A stretch of 64,000 bases of DNA from JBKPNX01 sp046732855 (GCA_046732855.1 JBKPNX010000033.1:1-64000); one strand, 5' to 3'; counted from the first letter of the stretch, positions 25,529 to 35,087 are shown. Notes: generated from the sequence alone by a model not told the origin. Numbers and translations: made by a program.

Positions 25529-26539
25529 TCACTCCTGGCCTGAGGTGGCCTCGGCGACCAGCGCCGCGAGGGCGCGCTTGGGCCGGGCGCCGAAGTGGCC
25601 GAGCACCTCGGCCGCGGCCAGACTGCCGAGCCTTCCGCACACCGGCAGCGGCAGACCGCGGGCGAGGCCGTAGAGCAGGCCGGCGCCGTACAGGTCGCCG
25701 GCGCCCGTGCTGTCGACCACCGCAGCGACCGGTGCCGCGGCGATGCGGTGCGTCTCGCTCGCGCTGACCAGCACGGACCCCTCCGCGCTGCAGGTCAGCG
25801 CGGCGATCTGGACCTGGCCGCGGACCAGCTCGGCGGCCTGCTCGAGCTCGTTGGTGCCGTACAGGCTGCAGATCTCGACCTCGTTCGCGATCAGGATGTC
25901 GACGTGCCGCGCAATCAGGTCGGCAAACTCGGTGCGCCAGCGATCCACGCAGAACGGGTCGGACAGGCTCAGCGCGACCCGGCGGCCGTGGCGGTGGGCG
26001 ATCTCTGCCGCCTTAAGGCAGGCGGCCTTGGCGCCGGGCCGGTCCCACAGGTAGCCCTCGAGATAAATGATCCCGGCGGCCGCGACCTGCGCTTCCTCGA
26101 CATCGTCCGGACCGAGCTCCACGCAGGCGCCGAGATAGGTCGCCATGGTCCGCTGGGCGTCGCGGGTCACGAACACGAGACACCGGGCGGTCGGCGGCCC
26201 TCCCCGGAGCGGCGGCGTGCGGAACTCGACCCCGGTGGCGCGGATGTCGTGGCGGAACACCTCACCGAGCTGGTCGTCCTGAACCTTGCCCACGTAGGCC
26301 GCCCCGGCCCCGAGCGACGCGAGCGCCGCCATGGTGTTGGCGCAGGAGCCGCCCGACATCTCGATCGCGGCACCCATGCCCGCGTAGAGCTTGGTCATGC
26401 GCGCCCGATCGATCAGGGTCATGGTGCCCTTGGCGAGATCGAGGCGGTCGAGCGTGCGCTCGTCGGTCTCGGCAATGACGTCGACGATGGCGTTGCCAAG
26501 GCCGAGCACGTCGTAGGCGGGGCGCGTCGGATCGGTCAT
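25529..26539 (-). CDS. PfkB-family carbohydrate/adenosine kinase
   Basis: 336 residues. YDVLGLGNAIVDVIAE at the start, GGSCANTMAALASLG as PfkB signature 1 and DSTGAGDLYGAGLLYG as signature 2 with the catalytic Asp of GAGD. The overall pattern fits the adenosine kinase-like branch common in alphaproteobacteria, which phosphorylates nucleosides or sugars with ATP. It converges with the peptide-binding-protein gene; the 193-bp upstream region separates it from the divergent DUF29 gene and should contain both promoters. Confidence 0.88.
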   Translation of the reverse strand: MTDPTRPAYDVLGLGNAIVDVIAETDERTLDRLDLAKGTMTLIDRARMTKLYAGMGAAIEMSGGSCANTMAALASLGAGAAYVGKVQDDQLGEVFRHDIRATGVEFRTPPLRGGPPTARCLVFVTRDAQRTMATYLGACVELGPDDVEEAQVAAAGIIYLEGYLWDRPGAKAACLKAAEIAHRHGRRVALSLSDPFCVDRWRTEFADLIARHVDILIANEVEICSLYGTNELEQAAELVRGQVQIAALTCSAEGSVLVSASETHRIAAAPVAAVVDSTGAGDLYGAGLLYGLARGLPLPVCGRLGSLAAAEVLGHFGARPKRALAALVAEATSGQE

Positions 26540-26732
26540 CGTCGGGTTTCCACGCGTGGCAGGACGGACAGGCGAAACACTGCCAATACCGGGTCATATT
26601 CCACAATGTCCTAATGCGGCAAAACAGCTTCTCGAGCGCGCTTTACCGCCGCCGGCGCTTTCCTGGCCGCGAGCTTTGCGCAGGCCACGGCCGATGCGTT
26701 AGGCTCGTAGGACAGGCTTTGCGGGGACGCTG

Positions 26733-27242
26733 ATGGCCAAGGTGCTCGAGCGGTCGCTGTACCAGACGGACTACTACGCCTGGACCAAGGATCAGGCGGC
26801 CAAGCTGCGCGCCCTGGCGGCGGCGCGCGTCAACTCGACGTTGGATCTCGAGAATCTCGCCGAGGAGGTGGAGAGCTTGGGGCGGAGCGACCTGAACACG
26901 GTACGCAGCCAAGTGCGCCGGATCATCGAGCACCTGCTGAAGCTCGAGTTCTCACCTTCAATGCCGCCGCGTGACGACTGGCGCCACTCGGTTGCCCAGG
27001 CCCGCGACGAGGTCGAGGATCATATAACTGCGAGCATGGGTCCGGACGTGGCCGTCGACCTGGCCAAGCTGTTCGGGCGCGCAAGACGCGATGCCGCACT
27101 GGGGCTCCGCAGGCACGGTGAGCGCGAGGCGACGCAGGCGCTGCCCGCAACGTGCCCATACAGCCTCGACCAGATCGTCAGCCACGGCTGGTATCCCATG
27201 AACTGGCATGGCATCGTCGATGATCTCGACGGTGAAGTCTGA
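26733..27242 (+). CDS. DUF29 domain-containing protein
   Basis: 169 residues. LYQTDYYAWTKDQAAKLRA and LDLENLAEEVESLGRSD are the defining DUF29 motifs, followed by RIIEHLLKLEFSP. DUF29 proteins are small, helical, of unknown function and frequent in cyanobacteria and alphaproteobacteria, often in many copies. The 248 bp after it hold no supported gene; a minus-strand frame with a CPRC motif runs there but overlaps this gene and was not accepted. Confidence 0.88.
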   Translation: MAKVLERSLYQTDYYAWTKDQAAKLRALAAARVNSTLDLENLAEEVESLGRSDLNTVRSQVRRIIEHLLKLEFSPSMPPRDDWRHSVAQARDEVEDHITASMGPDVAVDLAKLFGRARRDAALGLRRHGEREATQALPATCPYSLDQIVSHGWYPMNWHGIVDDLDGEV

Positions 27243-27490
27243 GCCTGGCCTCAGATAGACGCGGGTCAGCAGCCATCGCTTCGGGCCAAGCCGCGGCCAG
27301 AGGGATTTGGCGGGGGTGCGCCTACCGCGGACGAACGGCGCGTCTGGTCGCGATCGGCCGACTTCGATGCGATGGTCACAACGCGGGCAAGCGCGCGCCG
27401 CCCTGACCCGATGGCACACGTGGGCGCCGCGAGGCCCGTGATACTCAGCAGTCCTTTACCCGGACGGGCGTTTCCCCTATCCGGGGTCCC

Positions 27491-28288
27491 ATGATCAGGG
27501 CCCTGCTGCTCGGCTTGCGCGCGCTGACCGATCCCGGCGTGCAGCGGCTGCTGCTGCGCTGCGTGCTGCTCGCGCTCGCCACCTTCGCGCTGCTGATCGG
27601 CGCCGTCGCGGCGGTTCTGTTCGGGTTCGATTGGACCGGAGTGAGCTGGCTGGACCCGGTGCTGGCGACCGCCGGCTCGATCGCCGCGCTGGTGCTGGCG
27701 TGGCTCTTGTTCCCGGTCGCGATCGGGCTGATCCTCGGTCTGTTCGCCGAGGACGTCGTGGCCGCGGTCGAGCGGCGGTCTTATCCGCACCTGCCGGCGG
27801 CGCCGGGGATGAGCCTCTCGGCCCAGCTCTATACCGGGGCGCGCTTCCTCGCGGTGGCTTTGCCGCTCAATCTGATCGCGCTGCCGCTGTATCTGGTCCC
27901 CGGCGCCAACCTGCCGGTCTATCTCGCATTGAACGGCTATCTGCTCGGCCGTGAGTACTTCACGCTGGTCGCGGGGCAACGCCTGCCGCTGCGCGAGATG
28001 AACGAGCTGCGCCGCCGGCAACGCGGACGGCTGTGGCTCGCGGGCGCCCTGATCGCGCTGATGCTGATGATTCCGGGGTTCAATCTGATCGCCCCGGTGG
28101 TCGCGATCGCGTTCATGGTTCACCTCGTGACGCCGGCCATCCTGCGCGCCGGCGGCGGCGCGGGCGGGCGCCGTACGTCGGTTGGAGAACGTCCCAGAAA
28201 TTCGACCGGAGAGCGACGGAAACATTTGACTTCGACCGCGGGTGTGGTACTCCACCGCGGCAGGATTTTAGCGTCTGTTAGAACATAA
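27491..28288 (+). CDS. EI24 domain-containing membrane protein (CysZ-like)
   Basis: 265 residues with at least four membrane segments (LLLRCVLLALATFALLIGA, a central LVLAWLLFPVAIGLILGLF, FLAVALPLNLIALPLYLV and LIALMLMIPGFNLIAPVVA). The LNGYLLGREYF motif identifies the EI24/CysZ family, whose best-known member mediates sulfate uptake. The C-terminal ~40 residues are basic and poorly conserved. No cysteine-biosynthesis genes are near. Confidence 0.88.
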   Translation: MIRALLLGLRALTDPGVQRLLLRCVLLALATFALLIGAVAAVLFGFDWTGVSWLDPVLATAGSIAALVLAWLLFPVAIGLILGLFAEDVVAAVERRSYPHLPAAPGMSLSAQLYTGARFLAVALPLNLIALPLYLVPGANLPVYLALNGYLLGREYFTLVAGQRLPLREMNELRRRQRGRLWLAGALIALMLMIPGFNLIAPVVAIAFMVHLVTPAILRAGGGAGGRRTSVGERPRNSTGERRKHLTSTAGVVLHRGRILASVRT

Positions 28289-28345
28289 TTAGCTTTCCTC
28301 GTTGACGGATCACTGAAGATCCTGGGCAGCTGGGGGTTGCTCGCC

Positions 28346-28978
28346 ATGTTCCGTAAGAAAGACACCGAGACTGACGCTGCGACCGGAGGGTTTCGCCGCC
28401 CGGTCAGCGACGCCAGCAAGACGACCCCGCAATCAGACCCGGCGCGGCGCAAGGTCGAGCTGCCGGGCGGCCCGGCCGGATCGTCCGGCATCACGGCATC
28501 CAGCGTCGCGGCCGAGGCCAGCGCCGGCGCGCCGGCCCCGCACCCCGACCCCGATCGCTACGGCAAGCGCCTGATCGTCGGGCAGGGGATCCGGCTTTCG
28601 GGCGAGATCAGCTCGTGCGAGCGCCTGGTGGTCCAGGGCGAGGTCGAGGTCACGCTGAACGATACGCTGGCGCTGGAAATCGCCGAGAGCGGGCGGTTCA
28701 CCGGCGGCTGCGAAGTCGAAGAGGCCGACATCAGCGGGATCTACGAGGGTGACCTGACCGTGCGCAGGCACCTGTGCGTGCGCGCCACCGGCAGGCTCAC
28801 CGGCACGATCCGCTATGCCCAGCTCGAGCTGGAGCGCGGCGGTCAGATCGCGGGCAACGTCAGCGTGATCAGCGCGGAGGGCGCCAGCAAGAATCTCGGC
28901 GCCGCTCGCGCGGTCGACCGGCGCTCGCCGATGTTCGTCGAGAGCGGCGCCGAGCCGGAAGCCACGAAAGCCTCCTAG
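28346..28978 (+). CDS. Bactofilin-type polymer-forming cytoskeletal protein
   Basis: 210 residues from ATG 28346, preceded by a GGGGG stretch; TTG 28337 is less likely. Residues ~70-195 are the DUF583 beta-helix: IGQGIRLSGEISSCERLVVQGEVE with regularly spaced Gly and hydrophobic residues. The N-terminus is disordered and Pro/Ala-rich, the C-terminus acidic. Bactofilins polymerise without nucleotide and position cell-wall or envelope enzymes. Slightly longer N-terminal tail than usual. It lies 57 bp after the EI24 gene. Confidence 0.88.
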   Translation: MFRKKDTETDAATGGFRRPVSDASKTTPQSDPARRKVELPGGPAGSSGITASSVAAEASAGAPAPHPDPDRYGKRLIVGQGIRLSGEISSCERLVVQGEVEVTLNDTLALEIAESGRFTGGCEVEEADISGIYEGDLTVRRHLCVRATGRLTGTIRYAQLELERGGQIAGNVSVISAEGASKNLGAARAVDRRSPMFVESGAEPEATKAS

Positions 28979-29138
28979 CCGCCGCGGCCCGCGCGCGGCG
29001 CGGTCCGAACCGCCGCAGGCATCGTCGAGCTGCACGCGCCGGACCCGCTGCAGCGCCGAGCCGCGCCACCTGTCGACGGATCGAGCGGGTGGGCGACCGC
29101 GGCCCGGCAATTCCGGTCGCGGGCAGGACGCCTGCAGC

Positions 29139-29933
29139 TCACGCGAGCAGGAGGCTGTCGTCGTCCAGGCGCTCGCCGCGCGCTTGAGCAAACAGCGCCA
29201 CCAGATCGGGCACGTCCAGGCCGGCGCGCTCCTCGCCCGCGACGTCGAAGCAGATCCGCCCCTCGTGCAGCATGATCGTGCGGTCGCCGCAATCGAGCGC
29301 GTGGCGCATGCTGTGCGTGACCATGAGCGTGGTCAGGCGCTGCTCGGCGACGATCTCGCGGGTCAGGTCGAGCACGAACTCCGCGGTCTTGGGATCGAGC
29401 GCCGCGGCATGCTCGTCGAGCAGCAGGATCTTCATCGGCGCGAGCGTGGCCATGAGCAGGCTGACCGCCTGCCGCTGGCCGCCCGAGAGCAGGCCCATGC
29501 GGTCGCTCAGGCGCTGCTCGAGACCGAGACCGAGACGGGCGAGACGGGCGCGCAGGTGCTCGCGCAAGGACGCGTTCAGCGCGGGCCGCAGGCCGCGTGC
29601 CCCGCCCCGCGCCGCGGCGAGCGCCAGGTTCTCCTCGATCGACAGCGCCTCGCAGCTGCCGGCGAGCGGGTCCTGAAACACCCGCGCGATCAGCCGCGCC
29701 CGCGCCGGCGCCGGCCAGGCGGTGATGTCCTGGCCGTCGATCACGATCCGGCCCCGCTCGGGCCGCACGTCGCCGGTCAGCGCGTTGAGCAGGGTCGTTT
29801 TCCCGGCCCCGTTCGAGCCGATCACCGTGACGAACTGGCCCGCCGGTAGCGCGAGATGGATGTTCGTGAGCGCCCGCGTCTCCAGCACGCTGCCCCGGGC
29901 AAAGGTGACGCCGAGGCCCTTGACCTCGATCAT
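29139..29933 (-). CDS. ABC transporter ATP-binding protein (TrpZ-like)
   Basis: 264 residues. ATG 29933 overlaps the permease stop (ATGA). Walker A GSNGAGKTT, signature LSGGQRQAV, Walker B ILLLDEHAAALDP (the D-E-H-A variant is typical of this branch), and switch VTHSMR. It is the ATPase of a three-part uptake system (binding protein, permease, ATPase) resembling the TrpXYZ tryptophan-type transporters. Ends in an acidic tail. Confidence 0.9.
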   Translation of the reverse strand: MIEVKGLGVTFARGSVLETRALTNIHLALPAGQFVTVIGSNGAGKTTLLNALTGDVRPERGRIVIDGQDITAWPAPARARLIARVFQDPLAGSCEALSIEENLALAAARGGARGLRPALNASLREHLRARLARLGLGLEQRLSDRMGLLSGGQRQAVSLLMATLAPMKILLLDEHAAALDPKTAEFVLDLTREIVAEQRLTTLMVTHSMRHALDCGDRTIMLHEGRICFDVAGEERAGLDVPDLVALFAQARGERLDDDSLLLA

Positions 29934-30832
29934 GCCCGGGCGCGACGCACCGCGAGCGCCTTCACGGGATTGCGCGCCCCCGGCAGGATCAGCGCGAGGC
30001 CGACCAGGACGGCGGTCACGAGATTGAGGTCCGAGGCCTCGAGACCGAGCAGATCGGCATTGAGCGCCGCGGCGATCGCAAGGCGATAGAGGATCGAGCC
30101 GAGCACGCAGGCGAGAATCGCGAGCCCGATACGCCGCGCCGGCAGGATGGTCTCGCCGATGATCACCGCAGCGAGGCCGACCACGATCGTGCCGGTGCCG
30201 ATCGTGACGTCGGCAAAGCCGTTGGTTTGGGCGAACAGGGCGCCGGCGAGCGCAACCATGGCGTTGCTCAGCGCCATGCCGACGTAGATCGTTCGGCCGG
30301 TCTCGATGCCCTGCGCCCGCGCCATGCGCGGATTGGCGCCGGTGGCGCGCATGCCCAGGCCATAGTCGCTCGCGAGGAAGCGCGCGAGCAGGGCGGCGAC
30401 CGCGAGCACGATCGCGCCGACGAACAGCGGCTGGAGCACCGCGCCGCGAAGGCCCAGGCCCTCGAACGGGCTGAGCACGGTCGGCTCGGTCAGCAGCGCG
30501 ATGTTGGGCCGGCCCATGATCCGCAGGTTGATCGAGAACAGGGCGATCATCGTGAGGATGCTGGCGAGCAGGTGCAGGATGCGGAAGCGCACATTCAATA
30601 CGGCGGTGACCAGCCCCGCGAGCGCGCCGGCGACGATCGCGCACCCGGTCGCGAGGTAGGGATCGATGCCGCCGACGATCGCGCTCGCGGCGACCGCGGC
30701 GCCGAGCGGGAAGCTGCCGTCGACCGTGAGGTCTGGAAAGCTTAGCACCCGAAACGACAGGAACACGCCGAGCGCTACCAGAGCGTAGACGAGGCCGATC
30801 TCGAGCGCGCCGAGCAGCGCAATCTGGCTCAT
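29930..30832 (-). CDS. ABC transporter permease (TrpY-like)
   Basis: 300 residues from ATG 30832; a TTG at 30898 would add a low-complexity leader overlapping the upstream gene. About eight to nine membrane segments start at LEIGLVYALVALGVFLSF. The SFPDLTVDGSFPLGAAV block and TGANPRMARAQGI (the cytoplasmic coupling loop) mark the BPD_transp_2 permeases of the TrpXYZ type. Between the binding-protein and ATPase genes. Confidence 0.9.
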   Translation of the reverse strand: MSQIALLGALEIGLVYALVALGVFLSFRVLSFPDLTVDGSFPLGAAVAASAIVGGIDPYLATGCAIVAGALAGLVTAVLNVRFRILHLLASILTMIALFSINLRIMGRPNIALLTEPTVLSPFEGLGLRGAVLQPLFVGAIVLAVAALLARFLASDYGLGMRATGANPRMARAQGIETGRTIYVGMALSNAMVALAGALFAQTNGFADVTIGTGTIVVGLAAVIIGETILPARRIGLAILACVLGSILYRLAIAAALNADLLGLEASDLNLVTAVLVGLALILPGARNPVKALAVRRARA

Positions 30833-30884
30833 CGAGCCGGTGCCGCAGTGCGCGGCATTGGGCGCAGCGGCCGCGCACCTCGGT

Positions 30885-31859
30885 TCAGTCGACCACAAAC
30901 TTGGCGCGTTGCAACATGTCCTGGGGTATGCTCACGCCCATCGCCTCGGCCGCGCTCGGGTTGACGTACAGCTCGGTGATCCGCACCCCCTCGACCGGAA
31001 TGTCGCCGGGGTTGGCGCCTTGCAGCACGCGAAGCACAATCTGTCCGGTCTGGCGGCCGAGATCGTAATAATTGAAGCCGAGCGCAGCGATTGCGCCGCG
31101 CGGCACCGAATCGGTGTCGCCCGCGAATACCGGCAGCTGGTTGTCGGTGCCGACCTTGACCACCGCCTCGAGCGCCGTGACCACGGTGTTGTCGGTCGGC
31201 ACGTAGATAGCGTCGACCTTGCCGACCAGGCTCTGCGCCGCGGGCAGCACGTCGGCCGAGCGCGGTGCGGCCGCCTCGACGATCTCGAGCCCGCGCGCCG
31301 GCGCCTCCCGTTTGATCAGCTCGAGCAGGGTCATCGAGTTGGCTTCCCCCGGATTGTAGATCACGCCGAGCCGCTTGGTCTTCGGCGCGATCTCGTTGAT
31401 CAGGCCGAGATGCAGGCCGATCGGCGACAGATCGGACATGCCGGTGACGTTGCCGCCGGGTCGGGTCAAGTCGGACACCAGCTTGGCGCCGACCGGATCG
31501 GTGACCGCTGTGAACACGACCGGGATTTCCTTGGTCGCGCCGACCACCGCCTGGGCCGATGGCGTCGAGATCGGGACGATCACGTCGGGCGCGTCGCCGA
31601 CGAACTTGCGGGCGATCTGCGCTGCCGTCGCCGGATTGCCCTGCGCGCTTTCGAACACGAATCTGAGGTTGCGGCCCTCCTCGTAACCCGCGGCCGCGAG
31701 CTCGTCCTTGATGCCCTTGCGCGCCGCGTCGAGCGCCGGGTGCTCGACGATCGCGGTCACCGCCACGGTCTTCATCTCCTGGGCGAAGGCCGCTCCGGCG
31801 AGCGCCGCCCCGGCGGCGCCGACCAGTGCGGCAAAGGCGAGCATCCGATGGGACGGCAT
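30885..31859 (-). CDS. ABC substrate-binding protein, PF04392/TrpX type
   Basis: 324 residues from ATG 31859 with GGAGAG upstream; the longer start at 31892 has none. Signal peptide LAFAALVGAAGAALAGAAFAQ. The mature part (VTAIVEHPALDAARKGIKDEL at the start, ISTPSAQAVVGATKEIPVVF, VTDPVGAKLV) is the signature of the ABC_sub_bind family. These bind tryptophan or related amino acids. First gene of the operon. Divergent from amtB, with a 282-bp shared promoter region. Confidence 0.9.
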   Translation of the reverse strand: MPSHRMLAFAALVGAAGAALAGAAFAQEMKTVAVTAIVEHPALDAARKGIKDELAAAGYEEGRNLRFVFESAQGNPATAAQIARKFVGDAPDVIVPISTPSAQAVVGATKEIPVVFTAVTDPVGAKLVSDLTRPGGNVTGMSDLSPIGLHLGLINEIAPKTKRLGVIYNPGEANSMTLLELIKREAPARGLEIVEAAAPRSADVLPAAQSLVGKVDAIYVPTDNTVVTALEAVVKVGTDNQLPVFAGDTDSVPRGAIAALGFNYYDLGRQTGQIVLRVLQGANPGDIPVEGVRITELYVNPSAAEAMGVSIPQDMLQRAKFVVD

Positions 31860-32141
31860 GGCGACTCTCCGACATTCGATGGTGTACCGCACGATATCAG
31901 GGGCAATGCCTGGCCGTCGAGCGGGCGCCTCCGAATCCTCGGGTTGCCAAACTCCCCCTTGCGATTATCGGATCAAGCGCGTCTGCCCATCAAACGGGCA
32001 GGCGAAGCATCGCTGCCTATCTGATCGGCAGTGTCGCGCGGGGACGGCAGCGAACCGCGCCCTCCTCTCATTCTGCTCAGTTGGCACGGCATTTGATTAG
32101 CGATGCGCCCGAAGCGGGGATCCCAGCAAGGAGAGGTGGAT

Positions 32142-33479
32142 ATGGCGGGCGGAGGAGTTCGAGCAGGCGGCAGGGCGAGGCAGCGGTGCGGGGGCGCTCG
32201 GATCGCGCTGCGCTCGCTGCTTGGCGGGATCTGGGTGTTCGCGGCGACCTCGGCCGCCATGGCCCAGGAGCCCACGCTGGATTCCGGCAATACCGCCTGG
32301 ATGCTCACCTCGACCGCCCTGGTCCTGATGATGACCGTCCCGGGCCTCGCCATGTTCTACGGCGGCATGGTGCGCAAGAAAAACGTGCTGACCATGGCGA
32401 TGCAGGTTTTCGCCACCTGCTGCCTGATCACGCTGGTGTGGATGGTCGTCGGCTACAGCCTCGCGTTTTCGGGTGAAGGGAAGTACGTCGGCGACCTGTC
32501 GCGCCTGTTCCTCGAGGGCATGGCGATCGATTCGTTGACCGGCACGATCCCCGAAAGCGTGTTCATGACCTTCCAGATGACGTTCGCGATCATCACGCCG
32601 GCTTTGATCACTGGCGCGTTTGCCGATCGCATGAAGTTCTCCGCGCTGCTCTGGTTCATGGGCCTTTGGGGGCTCTTGGTCTACGCGCCGATCGCGCACT
32701 GGGTCTGGGGCGCCGGCGGCTGGATCATGCAACTGGGCGCGCTGGACTTCGCGGGCGGCACCGTCGTCCACATCAACTGCGGCATTGCCGGCCTGGTCAC
32801 GGCGCTGGTGCTCGGGAAACGCATCGGCTACGGCGTCGAGAACATGGCGCCGCACAACCTGTCGCTCAGCGTGATCGGCGCGTCGCTGCTCTGGGTCGGC
32901 TGGTTCGGCTTCAATGCCGGCTCAGCGGTCGCCGCCGACGGCCGCGCCGGCATGGCCATGGCCGTGACCCAGATCGCCACCGCCGCTGCGGCGCTCGCCT
33001 GGATGTTCGCCGAGTGGCCCGCGCACGGCAAGCCGAGCGTGCTCGGCGTCCTGTCCGGGGCGGTCGCCGGCCTGGTCGCGATCACGCCTGCCTCCGGCTT
33101 CGTCGGCCCCGAGGGCGCGCTCGTCATCGGCGTCGCGGCCGGCGTGGTGTGCTTCTGGGCGTCGACCAAGCTCAAGCGCTCGCTCGGCTATGACGACGCG
33201 CTGGACGCATTCGGCATCCATGGCGTCGGGGGCATCGTGGGCGCGCTCCTGACCGGCGTGTTCGCGGTCGAGGCGATCGGCGGCACCCCGGGCGCGCTCG
33301 AAGGCAACGTCGGGCAGATCCTGACCCAGATCTACGCCGTGCTCGCCACGCTCGTCTGGAGCGGCGCGGTCTCCTTCGTCATCCTCAAGGTGATCGATGC
33401 AACGATCGGCCTGCGGGTCGCGCCGGAGATCGAGCGCGACAGCCTGGACGTGCAACTCCACGGCGAGACCGTGCAATAG
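32142..33479 (+). CDS. amtB: Ammonium transporter AmtB
   Basis: 445 residues from ATG 32142, preceded by AAGGAGAGG; the upstream ATG at 32103 lacks one. A signal peptide ends at AAMAQ, as in many AmtB proteins, and eleven transmembrane helices are expected. The family motifs are present: DSGNTAWMLTSTALVLMM, the GGTVVHINCGIAGL pore histidine and the second pore histidine in DAFGIHGVGG. Imports ammonium; trimeric inner-membrane channel. glnK, normally just upstream, is not here, so regulation by PII must come from elsewhere. Confidence 0.95.
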   Translation: MAGGGVRAGGRARQRCGGARIALRSLLGGIWVFAATSAAMAQEPTLDSGNTAWMLTSTALVLMMTVPGLAMFYGGMVRKKNVLTMAMQVFATCCLITLVWMVVGYSLAFSGEGKYVGDLSRLFLEGMAIDSLTGTIPESVFMTFQMTFAIITPALITGAFADRMKFSALLWFMGLWGLLVYAPIAHWVWGAGGWIMQLGALDFAGGTVVHINCGIAGLVTALVLGKRIGYGVENMAPHNLSLSVIGASLLWVGWFGFNAGSAVAADGRAGMAMAVTQIATAAAALAWMFAEWPAHGKPSVLGVLSGAVAGLVAITPASGFVGPEGALVIGVAAGVVCFWASTKLKRSLGYDDALDAFGIHGVGGIVGALLTGVFAVEAIGGTPGALEGNVGQILTQIYAVLATLVWSGAVSFVILKVIDATIGLRVAPEIERDSLDVQLHGETVQ

Positions 33480-33493
33480 GGTTCCGCTCGGGC

Positions 33494-33530
33494 GCGGCGG
33501 CTCGTCGCCTGCCGCGGCCGCAGCCGCCGC
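33494..33530. terminator. Possible hairpin after amtB
   Basis: GCGGCGGCT at 33494-33502 pairs perfectly with AGCCGCCGC at 33522-33530 across a 19-base GC-rich loop that can itself fold. It lies between the convergent ends of amtB and the small membrane-protein gene. No T-run follows. Confidence 0.35.
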
Positions 33531-33710
33531 TCACGCGGTCGCCCACTCGAGCACCCGGTAAAGCGCGAACAGGAAGCCGCCGATCAGCACCCACCACGCG
33601 GCATGGCGTAGCCAGTGTCGCTTGCTGCGCGCGAGCGGCACCATCGCCGCCAGCACCATCAGCAGCAGGCTGACGTACCACACCGTGTGGAAGATCTGAT
33701 CGTCGCTCAC
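33531..33710 (-). CDS. Small two-helix membrane protein
   Basis: 59 codons starting at GTG 33710, so below usual length cut-offs. The protein begins SDDQIFHTVWY, has one hydrophobic segment (VSLLLMVLAAMVPLA), a basic RSKRHWLRHA loop and a second segment (WWVLIGGFLFALYRVL). The regular composition, with charged residues only in the loop and tails, argues for a real gene. No family name can be given. Converges with amtB; nothing obvious follows upstream. Confidence 0.6.
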   Translation of the reverse strand: MSDDQIFHTVWYVSLLLMVLAAMVPLARSKRHWLRHAAWWVLIGGFLFALYRVLEWATA

Positions 33711-34041
33711 GACCGGCGCGGCTGGAGAAGGCAGCGTGCCCCGCGCAAGACCCCCGCCGGCTCAGTCATCGAGCCCGCCCGCGATTTCGCGGCGCGTACG
33801 ATAGACGGCGAGGTGTTCGCGTGAACCTCGAGCGACCCCTTGACCAGACTGTCGGCGTCGCAGCTGTCGAGCTGCGGTCCTACGGGGAATAGCCGAGCCA
33901 TGATCTCGACCGGGGTTCCCCGCGCGCAGTGGCGCGGAACGCCACTGCCACCGCTACCGTCGGAACCGACGCCGGAATGTCGATCGCCTTACAGCCCGGC
34001 CTTGTCCGCGCCCCCAGGTTAATGGCTCGTCCCCGCCTGCC
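33711..34041. other. Intergenic stretch without a supported gene
   Basis: 331 bp between the small membrane-protein gene and the dimeric alpha/beta-barrel gene. Short open frames exist on both strands but none has a ribosome-binding site or family pattern. Base composition around 33840-33980 is a little lower in GC than neighbours. Confidence 0.4.
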
Positions 34042-34353
34042 TCAGGGCCACACCTGGACATAGGCCGAGCGGGTGCGTTCTGAAGCCCCGGCAAAGCGCG
34101 CGTCGTATTCGCGCTTCAGCGCCTCGAGGTGCCCGGACTTCTGGAATCGCTGGAAGGTCGCCTCGCTCTCGAACTCGTACAGCGCCATGTACTGATACTC
34201 GTCCTCGCCCATGATCGCCCGGTAGCGCCGGGCGCTGACCGCGCCCCGGAACTGCAACAGCTGCGGGCAGTGCTCCTCGTTGTACCAGCGATTGAACGCC
34301 TCCTCCTGCTCGGGCGTGATCGAGGCTTTGACGACGAACAGCACGACGGCCAT
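34042..34353 (-). CDS. Small ferredoxin-like (dimeric alpha/beta barrel) protein, DUF4286-like
   Basis: 103 residues. VVLFVVKASITPEQEEAFNRWYNEEHCPQLL is the start of the EthD/DUF4286-like dimeric alpha-beta barrel proteins; the middle RYRAIMGEDEYQYMALYEFES continues the pattern. Related proteins act as monooxygenases or ligand-binding dimers. No catalytic assignment is possible. It lies on the same strand as marC, 104 bp downstream of it. Confidence 0.7.
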   Translation of the reverse strand: MAVVLFVVKASITPEQEEAFNRWYNEEHCPQLLQFRGAVSARRYRAIMGEDEYQYMALYEFESEATFQRFQKSGHLEALKREYDARFAGASERTRSAYVQVWP

Positions 34354-34457
34354 GGCCTATCCTCCCGGTTCGCTGACCGCGGCACCTTGCTGGGTTTGGG
34401 CAGGGCAGACAAGCCCGCCCGGCGAGGATCGCTACGCGCCAGGCCGCCGCCCAGGAA

Positions 34458-35087
34458 TCAGGCCAGGACGCCGCTCGTGCGGATGCCATCCAGGATGAAC
34501 TGCACGGCGAGCGCCGCGAGCAAGACGCCGACGACGCGCGAGACCACGTGCAGCCCGGTCACCCCGAGCAGGCGGTGCACCTGCGTTGCGACCAGCAGCA
34601 GCAGGAACGTGAGCAGCAGCATCCCGAGCAGGACCAGGATCACTACCGCGAGGCGCAGCCGGTCGCCCTGGGCATCGGCGATCAGGAGCATGGTCGCGCC
34701 GATCGCGCCAGGGCCGGCGATCAGCGGCGTGGCCAGCGGGAACACCGAGATGTCGTCCTTGGCGGCCGCCTCGGCGGTCTCCTCGCTCGTGGTCGTGGTG
34801 CCGCCCGAGGGTCGCCCGAACACCATGTCGATCGCGATCAGCAGCAGGAGTATCCCGCCGGCGATGCGCAGCGCGGGCAGCGAGATGCCGAACAGCCGCA
34901 GCACCGCCTCGCCGAACAGCGCGAACACGAGCAGGATGGCGGTCGCGATCAGCGTGCCCTTGAGCGCCATCTGACGGCGCTCGGCCGGCGTGTTGTCGGG
35001 CGTCAGCGCCGCGAACAGCGCCGCCACGTCGGCCGGTCCGATCGTGGCGAAGTAGGTGGTGAACGCGATTAGCGCGGTCTCGAGCAT
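34458..35087 (-). CDS. MarC-family integral membrane protein
   Basis: 209 residues from ATG 35087. Six membrane segments with the family-defining FPLATPLIAGPGAIG motif and an N-terminal TYFATIGPADVAALF corresponding to the usual FxxxxPxG block. MarC (UPF0056) proteins are inner-membrane proteins of uncertain transport function. An upstream ATG at 35126 would add 13 residues. Divergent from the TIR/SUMF1 gene, with 198 bp between. Confidence 0.88.
   Translation of the reverse strand: MLETALIAFTTYFATIGPADVAALFAALTPDNTPAERRQMALKGTLIATAILLVFALFGEAVLRLFGISLPALRIAGGILLLLIAIDMVFGRPSGGTTTTSEETAEAAAKDDISVFPLATPLIAGPGAIGATMLLIADAQGDRLRLAVVILVLLGMLLLTFLLLLVATQVHRLLGVTGLHVVSRVVGVLLAALAVQFILDGIRTSGVLA

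Noticed and set aside
26958..27419. A minus-strand zinc-ribbon protein with CPRC after the DUF29 gene
   Set aside because: It overlaps most of the DUF29 coding region and has only one CxxC pair and no recognised family.
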